DNA from: JANYIP01 sp031394045
Lineage (GTDB): Bacteria; Actinomycetota; Actinomycetes; Prado026
DNA: 16,066 nt
Direction of reading: 5' to 3'
NCBI GenBank assembly: GCA_031394045.1
Contig: JANMWN010000020.1
Span: 1 to 16,066, forward strand
Under the pieces are notes generated by a model, which did not search any database, was not told the DNA's origin, and saw only the letters and a program-made list of their open reading frames with translations. This document shows, piece after piece, positions 1 through 8,986 of the stretch. Within the stretch, counting starts at the first letter, position 1. Each line of letters opens with the position of its first letter. The position numbers were made by a program, and so were the translations under genes.

Positions 1-2150
<2,150 letters not shown>

Positions 2151-2154
<4 letters not shown>

Positions 2155-3008
2155 TCCCCGCCAGCTTCGACTACGTCCGGCCGGACTCGACCGTGGGAGC
2201 CGTCGCGGCGCTTCGCGACGGCGGCGAAGATGCCAAGGTCATGGCGGGCGGGCAGTCGCTCGTCCCCCTGCTGCGGTTGCGGCTGGCGTACCCGTCGCTC
2301 CTCGTCGACCTCAGCGGCATCTCCGAGCTGCGGGGCGTACGCGACGACGGCGACGCCATCGTCATCGGCGCCATGACCACGCACTACGAGGTCATGAACG
2401 ACGCCCTGGTCAAGCAGCACGCGGGGCTGCTCGCCGAGGCGACCGGCACCGTGGCCGACCCGGCGGTGCGCCACCGGGGGACCTTCGGCGGTTCGCTCGC
2501 CCACGGCGACCCTGCTGGCGACCTGCCAGCTGTCGCGCTGGCGTACGGGGCCGAGATGGTGATCGAGGGTGCCGGCGGTCGGCGGACCGTGCCGGCGGCC
2601 GACTTCTTCCGTGACTACCTGCAGACCGCGGTCGGGCCGGACGAGGTCCTGGTCGAGGTGCGGCTGCCCAAGCTTGGCGCCGGCTGGGGCCACCACTACG
2701 AGAAGTTCCAGCGCACGGCGCAGGCCTGGGCACTGGTCGGTGTGGCCGCCCTGGTGCACCGGTCCAACGGGTCCATCACCGAGGCCAGGGTCGGGCTGAC
2801 CAACATGGGCTCGACGCCGCTGCGCGCGACGGCGACGGAGAGCGCGCTCGCGGGGGCCGACGCCTCAGCAGCCGCTGTGGCCGCCGCGGCTGCCCACGCC
2901 GCCGACGGCACCTCGCCGTCGGCCGACCTGCACGCAGGTGCCGACTACCGTGAGCACCTGGCCCGTATCCTCACCCGACGGGCCGTTTCAGCGGCCGCAG
3001 GAGTCTGA
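2151..3008 (+). CDS. coxM: FAD-binding medium subunit of the molybdenum hydroxylase (CoxM-like)
   Basis: This 285-aa protein has the usual length of CoxM-type flavoproteins, which accept electrons from the iron-sulfur subunit through a bound FAD. The two FAD-contact motifs are present: AGGQSL at residues 32-37 and TFGGSLAHGDPAGD at 111-124. The C-terminal part (from about residue 165) fits the CO-dehydrogenase flavoprotein C-terminal domain. The start is fixed by a GGAGG at 2140-2144, six bases before ATG 2151, and by the 4-bp ATGA overlap with coxL, which implies translational coupling and equal subunit amounts. It ends one base before the coxG start. The tail is Ala-rich but otherwise ordinary. 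Confidence 0.94.
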
Positions 3009-3773
3009 ATGAAGCTCGAGAACGAGTTCGTCGTACCCGTACCCCGGGACGAAGCGTGGGACGTCCTGATGGACGTCGAGCGGATCGCCCCCTGCATGCC
3101 CGGTGCGACGTTCGACGGCTACGAGGGCGACACGTTCAAGGGGAGGGTCAAGGTCAAGCTCGGCCCGATCACCGTGACCTACGCCGGGGTGGCCAGGTTC
3201 GTCGAGCGCGACAAGGAGGGCGGCCGCGCGGTCATCGACGCGGCCGGCAAGGAGTCCCGTGGTTCCGGTACGGCCAACGCGACCATCGAGACGATCCTGC
3301 TCGACCAGGGCGCGACGACGTTGGTCAAGGTCACCACCGACCTGAACATCACCGGCAAGCCGGCCCAGTTCGGCCGCGGCGTGATGGTCGAGGTGGGCAC
3401 CAAGATCCTCGGCCAGTTCGCCGACTGCCTCGCGGGCCAGCTCGCTGCGGGTACGCCGGAGGCCGAGGCCGAGCTCGAGCCGGCATCCGCCGCCGCCGCT
3501 GCGGCCGCCGAAGGTACGGGGGCCGCCGTCGGCGCTGACGGCGCCGCGTCCGCGGACTCCGGCGACAACGTGGTCGTCGACCTGTCCGACGCGCAGCGCA
3601 GCCGGTCGGGCTCGGTGCCGGCGTCCTCCGGTGCCGCCCGTCCCTCGGCCGAGGCCATCGACCTGTTCGACACGGCCGGCGCTCCGGTGCTCAAGCGGGC
3701 GCTGCCGGTGCTCGGCGGCCTGGTCGGCCTGTTCGTGATCTGGCGGCTGATCCGCTGGCTGGGCCGCGACTAG
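3009..3773 (+). CDS. coxG: CoxG-like SRPBCC protein with C-terminal membrane anchor
   Basis: This 254-aa protein begins with a CoxG/SRPBCC domain (about residues 1-150), opening MKLENEFVVPVPRDEAWDVL, the typical start of the carbon monoxide dehydrogenase subunit G family. In the CO dehydrogenase of Oligotropha, CoxG is linked to membrane attachment of the enzyme. A low-complexity Ala/Glu/Ser linker (about 150-225) follows, then a single hydrophobic helix near 229-249 flanked by Arg and Lys. That architecture suits a tether holding the oxidoreductase at the membrane, which is inference. The AGGAG at 2999-3003 lies five bases before the ATG, and the stop codon of coxM directly abuts it, so this is the third gene of the operon. 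No further plus-strand gene follows; the operon meets a convergent gene. Confidence 0.88.
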   Translation: MKLENEFVVPVPRDEAWDVLMDVERIAPCMPGATFDGYEGDTFKGRVKVKLGPITVTYAGVARFVERDKEGGRAVIDAAGKESRGSGTANATIETILLDQGATTLVKVTTDLNITGKPAQFGRGVMVEVGTKILGQFADCLAGQLAAGTPEAEAELEPASAAAAAAAEGTGAAVGADGAASADSGDNVVVDLSDAQRSRSGSVPASSGAARPSAEAIDLFDTAGAPVLKRALPVLGGLVGLFVIWRLIRWLGRD

Positions 3774-3805
3774 AGGCCACTCATGCTCCGCTTCGCCTGA
3801 TCGGC

Positions 3806-3867
3806 GGTTGGCTCAAACCGGGGTCTGTTGGCCCACCTCCGGGCCAACTCGCGTCGGTTTCGGCCAA
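3806..3867 (+). repeat. 62-bp dispersed palindromic repeat, copy A
   Basis: This is one of three copies in the window (others 14110-14171 on the minus strand and 15191-15252 on the plus strand). All three align over exactly 62 bp without gaps. By hand count A matches B at 53 and C at 49 positions, and the final 13 bases CGGTTTCGGCCAA are identical in all. The unit can fold twice: an outer stem pairs positions 3-15 with 50-62 (11 of 13 pairs), and an inner perfect 7-bp stem TTGGCCC/GGGCCAA closes a 6-base loop ACCTCC. This copy lies in the convergent gap between coxG and the DinB-like gene, where it could also act as a terminator. Nothing else is seen in 3774-3882. Confidence 0.85.
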
Positions 3868-3882
3868 CTGCGGCGTACGGGG

Positions 3883-4530
3883 TCAGGCGTCGGTGCGGTC
3901 CTGCATCTCCCAGGCGTGGTCGAGCACGTGCCAGGCGATCCGGCGGGCGGCGTACCGGGGTGGCCAGCCCTTGTCCTGCTCGGGCCGGCCGCTCCTGGCC
4001 GCCGCGAGCGCGGCGGCGATGCCAGCGCGCAGCTCGGCGATCGCGGCCAGGCCGGGCCGGGCCGGCTGCTTGTGGCGTACGCCGATCTTGCGCGCGTAGG
4101 CGACCTCGGCACCGAGGACATGGTCGACCATCTTGTCCCGGTCGCGCCCACCCCCGCGCGGCCCCTTGCGTAGCTCGTCCGGAGTGACTGCGACCACGCG
4201 GTCGAGCACGGTCCATGACGCGGTGACGAGAAGAGCCAATCGCTTGGCCTGTAACGGTTTCAGGTCGTCAAGGTCAGCCGCAGCCACCACGCCCGGGGCG
4301 CCGAAGTCGGTCGTCATGTCTCCTGGCAGCCGCTCGATGACCTCGAAGTCGCCATCGGCGTCGGCGAAGCTCACCCCGGCCGCCTCGACGACCTCGCGGT
4401 AGCGGGCCGAGTAGGTGGCCAACTCATCAAGGGCACCCTCTTCGCCTTTTCCGGCGCGGCACCAGCCGGGCCAGTCGACCGCGCTGGCGAACACCCTGCT
4501 CTTGCCGATCTCGAGAACCACGCGCGTCAT
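3883..4530 (-). CDS. Conserved actinobacterial protein, probable DinB-like four-helix fold
   Basis: Function unknown. The ATG at 4530 gives 215 aa starting MTRVVLEIGKSRVFASAVDW, a start I associate with a conserved actinobacterial family; a GTG at 4545 would add five residues. Neither has a clear Shine-Dalgarno. The N-terminal third looks like a small alpha/beta segment containing DWPGWCR. The C-terminal two thirds are helical, with histidines spaced as in DinB/mycothiol-dependent maleylpyruvate isomerase-like proteins (KMVDHVLGAEVAYARKIGV and RIAWHVLDHAWEMQDR). Such folds often bind a divalent metal through three histidines, but I cannot assign the ligands here. It lies 47 bp downstream of the giant sigma-factor gene on the same strand, so the two may share a transcript. 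It is convergent with coxG. Confidence 0.75.
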   Translation of the reverse strand: MTRVVLEIGKSRVFASAVDWPGWCRAGKGEEGALDELATYSARYREVVEAAGVSFADADGDFEVIERLPGDMTTDFGAPGVVAAADLDDLKPLQAKRLALLVTASWTVLDRVVAVTPDELRKGPRGGGRDRDKMVDHVLGAEVAYARKIGVRHKQPARPGLAAIAELRAGIAAALAAARSGRPEQDKGWPPRYAARRIAWHVLDHAWEMQDRTDA

Positions 4531-4577
4531 GCGCGGGAGTGTCACACACCCGCCCGACGGTTCGCGACGAGCAGGCC

Positions 4578-7500
4578 TCAGCCGTTGCTGACGGTCATGA
4601 CCCCGATGAAGATCGTCTCGCCCGTGCTCTTGACGGTCACGGTCGGGATCCCGGGCGGGAAGGTCGCGACGAACGAGTCGACGTCGGTGCCGAAGGTCAG
4701 TGTCGGCCCGATCGCCCCGTTCGCGGACGAGTCGGCGAAGTCGTTGGAATTCTTGAGCCCGCCCTGCGGGACCAGGACCGTGCCGTCCAGCGACAGCGAG
4801 TCACCGAAGGCCTGGGCGTCGCCTTCCCAGACCACGGACCCGACGCGGGCCGGACCACCCGGGCGAGACGCGACGTTGAACGTGAGCGGCCCCGTCGTGG
4901 CGTCCACGGTCTGGAGCCCGTCGAAGACGGTGACCTGGTCGGTCGGCGAGCCGGGGTCATCGCTGACGACGACGAGCGACCAGCCGGCGTACTTGCCCGT
5001 GCCCACCTGGACGGTCGGGTCGGCGGCCCACCACTCACCGGCACCGCCTGCCTGCACGATCGAGGTCACGTCGGCGTACGCCTGGAACGCCGAGTACTGG
5101 CGGCTGGGCGAGGTGTCGACCCGCTCGGCCGTGAAGGTCTGGTAGGCCGCGGCCCCCGGGGCGCGCAGCTTGAGCGTCTCGGTGCTGGCCTTGGTCCAGG
5201 CGCCGGACCAGTACAGCCCCGCCCAGCGGACGCTGCCGGAGGTCGGCAACGTGAGGGTGGCGCCGGATGACGCGGTCGTGGTCGGGTCGCTGTCACCGTC
5301 GTACGCCGTCATGGACCATTGGTCGTCGTCGATCTTGGTGCCCTTGCGCAGCCGGGCGTCAGCGCAGCCGGAGGTCGTGATCGGGCATGAGAGCAGTGCG
5401 TTCCCGACCTCGGTCACCCTGAGCGGGCCCTGCGTCGCGAAGCGCGCCGAGAGCCCGGCCAGCTGGACGCCGCGGTCGCCGCGCACGCTGACCGGCGTGA
5501 GGTCGCCGGACGTCACGGTGACAGACGGGGCGACGTCACTGGCCGAACCAGGGTCGGCCACGACGTCGAGGTACACCGCAGAGGCCGAGCCAGGGGTGAG
5601 TCCGGAGCGCGTGCACGTCGCGCCGGTTTCGGTACCGAGGCATTGCCACGGCTCTGCCGCGGCGCGGAAGAGCAACCGGCCCTGCTGGAACAGGCCGCTC
5701 TCGAACGGGCTGCCGGAGCTCTCGAGGCCGACGAACTTCACGCCGGAGGGCAGCAAGACATCGGCCGAGATCGCGGCCGAGTCGCCGTCGCCGGTGTTGC
5801 TCACGCCGAAGCCGACGATCCCGGGCCGGCTCTGCACCAGGTCACCGAGCGGGGTGTACGTGACCACCAGAACCGGGTGCGTCGTCGGTGTCGGGGTCTC
5901 GGTCGGCGACTCGGTCGGCGTCTCGGTCGGCGTCTCGGTCGGGGTCGGCGTCTCGGTGGGTGTCTCGGTGGGTGTCTCGGTCGGGGTCGGAGTGGGGGTC
6001 GGTGTCTCGGTCGGGGTCGGAGTGGGGGTGGGTGTCTCGGTCGGAGTCGGCGTACCCGTCGAGGTCGGGCTGGGCGTCGTCGTCGACGTGGGGGACGGCG
6101 TACTGGTCGAGCGCGTCGGCCTCCCGCTGGGGGTCGCCGTCGCTGTCGGCACCCCGCCGCCGGCGGGCTGCGTTGCGATCGGCGGCCGCGTTGTCGGCAC
6201 ACCGGACGACGAGCTCGAGGTGGCACCGGGAACGGTGCCGGAGGATGACGTGCTGCCGGGACCGGGGATGACCGGACCGGTGGCACCCGGCGGGTTCCCG
6301 ACCGGCGTGCCCGTGCCGTCGCCTCCGCCGGTGGCGATCGCGACCGCGATCCCCACACCGGCGAGGCCGATGACTGCCGCGGCTGCTACGGCGAGCCAGC
6401 CGCCGAAGATCCCGCCGCCCCCGGCCGCGCCGGTGATCGTGACGGTCGCTGCTGCGCCTGCACCGCCAGCGCCGGCCGCTCCGGCAGCGACCATCGGGCC
6501 GCCGCCTCCCCCGGCTGCCGCTGCTGCGCCCGACGTTCCGCTCTGGGCCGCCGCTGCGGACCCGGCGCCTGCGATGCCAGCTGCCGCTGCGCCGCCGCCG
6601 ACCACGCCCGCGACCGCCGCCGCCGCTGCCGCCGCGGAGCCGATCCCGCCGCTGGCCGCTGCAGCACCTGCCGCCGCGGATCCCGCGGCCGACGAGCCTG
6701 CTGTTCCGGTACCCGCTGCTGCGTGCCCGGCTGCTCCGTGCGCCGCCGCTGCGTGCCCGGCGCCGGCGTGCCCCGCTGCCGCGTGCCCGGCCGCGATGTG
6801 CCCGGCAGCGATGTGCCCGGCCGCGATGTGCCCGGCCGCGATGTGCCCGGCCGCGGCGCCGCCCGTACCCAGCAGCGCCCCCGCGCCCAGGTAGCCGGCC
6901 GCCGCGAGCCCGAGGACCAGCGGAGCGATCACGGCCCGCATCCCGTGGTTGACGTCGGTGAGCTCGAGGACCAGCGCACGGCAGCGCTCGCACCCCTCCA
7001 GGTGCTCCTCGACCTGAGTCGTCTCGCGCTTGGACAGCCCGCCGCGGGCGTACGATCCGAGCCGGTCGGAGTACGGCTGGCAGTCCGAGTCCAGCGGCCC
7101 CATCAGGTGCTGCTGCAGGTAGGCCTGGCGCAGCCCCTCGCGCGCGCGGTAGGCGAGTGCGGCCACGCCGTTGGCGGTCAGCCCGAGCAGGGGCGCGACC
7201 TCGGCCGGGTTCAGCCCCTCGACCTCGGTGTGCCACAGGACGGTCTGCCACCGTTCGGGCAGCGAGGAGTACGCGCGTGACACGATCGAGCGCTCGAGCC
7301 CCTCGAGGGCCGGGTCGACGAACGGGACGCCCGGGTCGTACGGCGTGAGGTCGTCCGAGACCTGGACCCGGCTGTTCTGCTTCGTACGGTCGTACGCGTG
7401 CCGCCGCAGTGCGGTCAGCAGGTAGGCGCGAAAGGCCACGTCGGGACCACCGCCGGCCTGCACGACGGTCAGCACCTTGGCGAAGGCTTCGGAGACGAGG

Positions 7501-7685
7501 TCGTCGGCCTCGTTGGGGTCGCGGGTCAGCTGGCGGGCCAGCGCCCTCGCGGCACCCACGTGCCGGTCGTAGAGCGGGCCGAACGCTGCCGTGTCGCCCG
7601 AGCGGACCGCCGTGATGAGCTCGGCGTCGCTCGGACCCGGCGCCTCGGTCGGCGCCAGCTCGATGTCGAGCGGCAGATCGGTCAC
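4578..7685 (-). CDS. ECF sigma factor fused to zinc-binding anti-sigma-like segment, membrane segment, Pro/Thr stalk and surface domain
   Basis: One continuous reading frame of about 1035 aa. Residues 35-105 are sigma region 2 (ending RAYLLTALRRHAYDRTK). Residues 138-190 are region 4 (SLPERWQTVLWHTEVEGL, then a helix-turn-helix). C202, then H228-x3-C232-x2-C235 form an anti-sigma zinc finger. A hydrophobic stretch lies at 251-273, then a long Ala/Gly region with AGHIA repeats, a strong membrane segment near 425-455 (GGWLAVAAAAVIGLAGVGIA), a Ser/Thr/Pro stalk with TPTPTETP repeats (about 540-602), and a C-terminal beta-rich region of about 430 aa resembling bacterial surface proteins. Sigma factor, its inhibitor and a sensor are thus fused, so an outside signal could act on transcription within one chain (inference). 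Start: GTG 7685 follows GAGGAG by about 12 bases; ATG 7760 and GTG 7778 are alternatives. Two membrane segments would leave the C-terminus inside, so the topology needs testing. Confidence 0.88.
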   Translation of the reverse strand: MTDLPLDIELAPTEAPGPSDAELITAVRSGDTAAFGPLYDRHVGAARALARQLTRDPNEADDLVSEAFAKVLTVVQAGGGPDVAFRAYLLTALRRHAYDRTKQNSRVQVSDDLTPYDPGVPFVDPALEGLERSIVSRAYSSLPERWQTVLWHTEVEGLNPAEVAPLLGLTANGVAALAYRAREGLRQAYLQQHLMGPLDSDCQPYSDRLGSYARGGLSKRETTQVEEHLEGCERCRALVLELTDVNHGMRAVIAPLVLGLAAAGYLGAGALLGTGGAAAGHIAAGHIAAGHIAAGHIAAGHAAAGHAGAGHAAAAHGAAGHAAAGTGTAGSSAAGSAAAGAAAASGGIGSAAAAAAAVAGVVGGGAAAAGIAGAGSAAAAQSGTSGAAAAAGGGGGPMVAAGAAGAGGAGAAATVTITGAAGGGGIFGGWLAVAAAAVIGLAGVGIAVAIATGGGDGTGTPVGNPPGATGPVIPGPGSTSSSGTVPGATSSSSSGVPTTRPPIATQPAGGGVPTATATPSGRPTRSTSTPSPTSTTTPSPTSTGTPTPTETPTPTPTPTETPTPTPTPTETPTETPTETPTPTETPTETPTESPTETPTPTTHPVLVVTYTPLGDLVQSRPGIVGFGVSNTGDGDSAAISADVLLPSGVKFVGLESSGSPFESGLFQQGRLLFRAAAEPWQCLGTETGATCTRSGLTPGSASAVYLDVVADPGSASDVAPSVTVTSGDLTPVSVRGDRGVQLAGLSARFATQGPLRVTEVGNALLSCPITTSGCADARLRKGTKIDDDQWSMTAYDGDSDPTTTASSGATLTLPTSGSVRWAGLYWSGAWTKASTETLKLRAPGAAAYQTFTAERVDTSPSRQYSAFQAYADVTSIVQAGGAGEWWAADPTVQVGTGKYAGWSLVVVSDDPGSPTDQVTVFDGLQTVDATTGPLTFNVASRPGGPARVGSVVWEGDAQAFGDSLSLDGTVLVPQGGLKNSNDFADSSANGAIGPTLTFGTDVDSFVATFPPGIPTVTVKSTGETIFIGVMTVSNG
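5884..6056 (-). repeat. Degenerate short tandem repeat encoding the Thr/Pro/Glu stalk
   Basis: On the plus strand this stretch is a run of GTCGGnGTCTCGGTCGG-type units with a 6- and 12-base period. Read on the minus strand it encodes TPTPTETP and TETPTESP repeats between the membrane segment and the surface domain of the sigma-factor fusion. Such stretches act as extended wall-spanning stalks in actinobacterial surface proteins. Period and purity favour length variation between strains by slippage or recombination. Confidence 0.85.
6793..6852 (-). repeat. Four 15-bp tandem repeats encoding AGHIA units
   Basis: Four consecutive 15-bp units (plus-strand form GCGATGTGCCCGGCC, one base different in the first) encode AGHIA pentapeptides in the sigma-factor fusion, at about residues 278-298. 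Degenerate AGHAA and AGHAG units continue toward lower coordinates. Near-identity at DNA level suggests recent expansion. The regular histidines in an otherwise Ala/Gly segment could bind a metal, which is inference. Confidence 0.9.
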
Positions 7686-7824
7686 GGGGGCTCGCTTCTC
7701 CTCAGAGCAGTACGTGTGCAGGGCGCGCGCGGTCTGTCCTACTTCATCCGAGTTAGGCATGGATTCATACCGCCGCACGAGCGTGCGCGACGTACTTCAC
7801 GTAGAAGGGACGGCGCCGGGCGTG

Positions 7825-7888
7825 AACCGTGACGGCGGTCGGGCCCCGAACCTTCCCCAAATTCTTCGGTCTTTTTCGCGTCACGGTT
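7825..7888. promoter_or_regulatory. Divergent promoter region with 10-bp inverted repeat
   Basis: The gap 7686-7966 between the sigma-factor fusion (minus) and the 260-aa protein gene (plus) contains AACCGTGACG at 7825-7834 and its exact reverse complement at 7879-7888. Each copy reads toward one of the two divergent genes. ECF sigma factors commonly recognise an AAC-containing -35 element, so these could be the -35 boxes of two overlapping divergent promoters controlled by the fused sigma factor; a repressor operator is the alternative. The T-rich stretch 7859-7877 is the only AT-rich part of the gap. No other feature is seen in it. Confidence 0.35.
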
Positions 7889-7966
7889 GAGCCGGAGCCC
7901 CGTCTCATCACTGTTGACGGGCGGCAAAGGCCGCACGAAGTGCAGCGGACGGAAGGAAGGCACCCC

Positions 7967-8749
7967 ATGGCGGACGACACACTGGCCGTGCTCTTCCCTC
8001 TGGGCGGACCTGCCTCCGCCATCCGCTCGGAATGGCAACGGCACAGCGCCGAGGCCTACTGGGCCCATCCGGCCGACTGGTGGGACCCGGCCGTCGATGC
8101 TCTGGCGGAGACCGTCGCAGACGGGCGGGATGCGACGGTCCCCGCCGAGCTCCTGGGAGCGGTACGCGCCGAGGCCGGCGTGGGCCTGCCCGAGGCGCTC
8201 GACGACCTCGCTGCCCTCTACACCGTGGTGAGCGGCACCGCCCCGCCGTTCGAGGTCGTCCGCGCCTTCACCGGGGGATGGGCCGACGCCGGGGTCAACC
8301 CCGTGCGCACCGCCTCCTGCCAGGACGCGATGACGGGCCTGGCCACCACCTCGTACCTGCGGACCCGGCTGGCTGAGGTCTACCGCAGCGCCGTCGCCGA
8401 CAACGTGCTCGTGACCGACACGATGGGCCTGGTCATCCTCGACGCGTCCGTCATGACGACGGACCCGTGGCAGCGGCTGGCCAGGGTCTGCGTGCTCGCC
8501 GACTGCCTGCGTGAGCTGTTCGCCGGTGGGGAGTCGCTGGTCGCGCTGGGTTCTGGCCGCGTCGCCGCGCTCGTCCCTCGGGGCGACGACCTGAACCCGA
8601 TGCTGACCAGGCTCAAGGACCTCGTCGACGTACGACTGGTGGTGGCGGGTCTCTCGCGAGCCTCGCGCCGCCCCCCGCGGGTGTGGCTGGAGCCACTGCC
8701 CGCGGACTACGACCAGGCACTCGCTCTCCTTCGGGAGCTTGAGCGCTAG
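7967..8749 (+). CDS. Unknown 260-aa cytoplasmic protein, possible degenerate GGDEF-like domain
   Basis: No confident family. The ATG at 7967 follows a strong purine-rich site (GGAAGGAAGG, 7951-7960) by six bases, so upstream in-frame codons are not part of the gene. The first 110 residues are helical and Trp-rich around 31-39 (YWAHPADWW). Residues 120-134 (DAMTGLATTSYLRTR) resemble the DxLTGLxNRxxLxxR opening of GGDEF diguanylate cyclase domains. Residues 189-206 (ESLVALGSGRVAALVPRG) sit where a GGDEF signature would be, but lack it. If the fold is right, the protein is catalytically dead and might act as a binding or regulatory module. There is no signal peptide or membrane helix. It is divergent from the sigma-factor fusion across a shared promoter region, which suggests linked regulation. 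The four-hairpin array starts 7 bp after its stop. Confidence 0.7.
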   Translation: MADDTLAVLFPLGGPASAIRSEWQRHSAEAYWAHPADWWDPAVDALAETVADGRDATVPAELLGAVRAEAGVGLPEALDDLAALYTVVSGTAPPFEVVRAFTGGWADAGVNPVRTASCQDAMTGLATTSYLRTRLAEVYRSAVADNVLVTDTMGLVILDASVMTTDPWQRLARVCVLADCLRELFAGGESLVALGSGRVAALVPRGDDLNPMLTRLKDLVDVRLVVAGLSRASRRPPRVWLEPLPADYDQALALLRELER

Positions 8750-8755
8750 AAGAGC

Positions 8756-8905
8756 GTGTCGGGCCTGCCGAGGGGGCTGGCCCGACACCCGTTCCGGACC
8801 CATCGAGGGGTGGCTCCGGAGCAGTTCGGGCTCCTCGAGGGGGGTGAGCCCGGACTCTTCGCCCGGCGGTGCACCGGCCCCTGGAGGGGTAGGCCGGTGC
8901 ACCGC
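8756..8905. other. Array of four consecutive hairpins with invariant GAGGGG loops; possible small RNA or convergent terminator
   Basis: Four inverted repeats follow each other. HP1: arms 8756-8765/8779-8788, 10 bp perfect. HP2: 8793-8801/8812-8820, 8 of 9 pairs. HP3: 8823-8833/8846-8856, 11 pairs including one G-U. HP4: 8866-8879/8892-8905, 14 bp perfect. The stem sequences are unrelated to each other, yet every loop (10-13 nt) contains GAGGGG, read as CCCCTC on the minus strand. The array fills the convergent gap between the 260-aa protein gene and the hydrolase gene. A minus-strand RNA would display C-rich anti-Shine-Dalgarno loops, recalling the actinobacterial 6C small RNA, which has two C-rich loops. 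TAGATC on the minus strand (8957-8952), in a locally AT-rich patch, is a weak candidate -10. No T-tract follows any stem. The structure is certain; its role is inference. Confidence 0.8.
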
Positions 8906-8986
8906 TGAGGCAGGTTCTCCCGGCGTCCGAGCCAACGAGTGCAGTTCGTTTGATCTATGACCTAGAACCGTCGTCGTTGTCGGCCG

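Noticed and set aside
5884..6056. Possible CRISPR array because of regular short repeats
   Set aside because: Units are 6-12 bp without spacers and encode a Thr/Pro stalk in frame; no cas genes.
5170..6894. Long plus-strand open frame (574 codons) antisense to the sigma-factor fusion, rich in Val/Gly/Ser then Ala/Pro
   Set aside because: It is the mirror of low-complexity repeats on the minus strand; no known domain or ribosome site, and the minus-strand frame has clear sigma-factor motifs.
8756..8905. Simple intrinsic terminator reading of the hairpin array
   Set aside because: No T-tract follows any stem, four hairpins exceed what termination needs, and the loop is conserved. Not fully excluded, since the gap is convergent.
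7739..8935. Minus-strand open frame of 398 codons over the 260-aa protein gene and hairpin array
   Set aside because: Low-complexity Gly/Arg/His composition, no start signal, and it reads through four hairpins.
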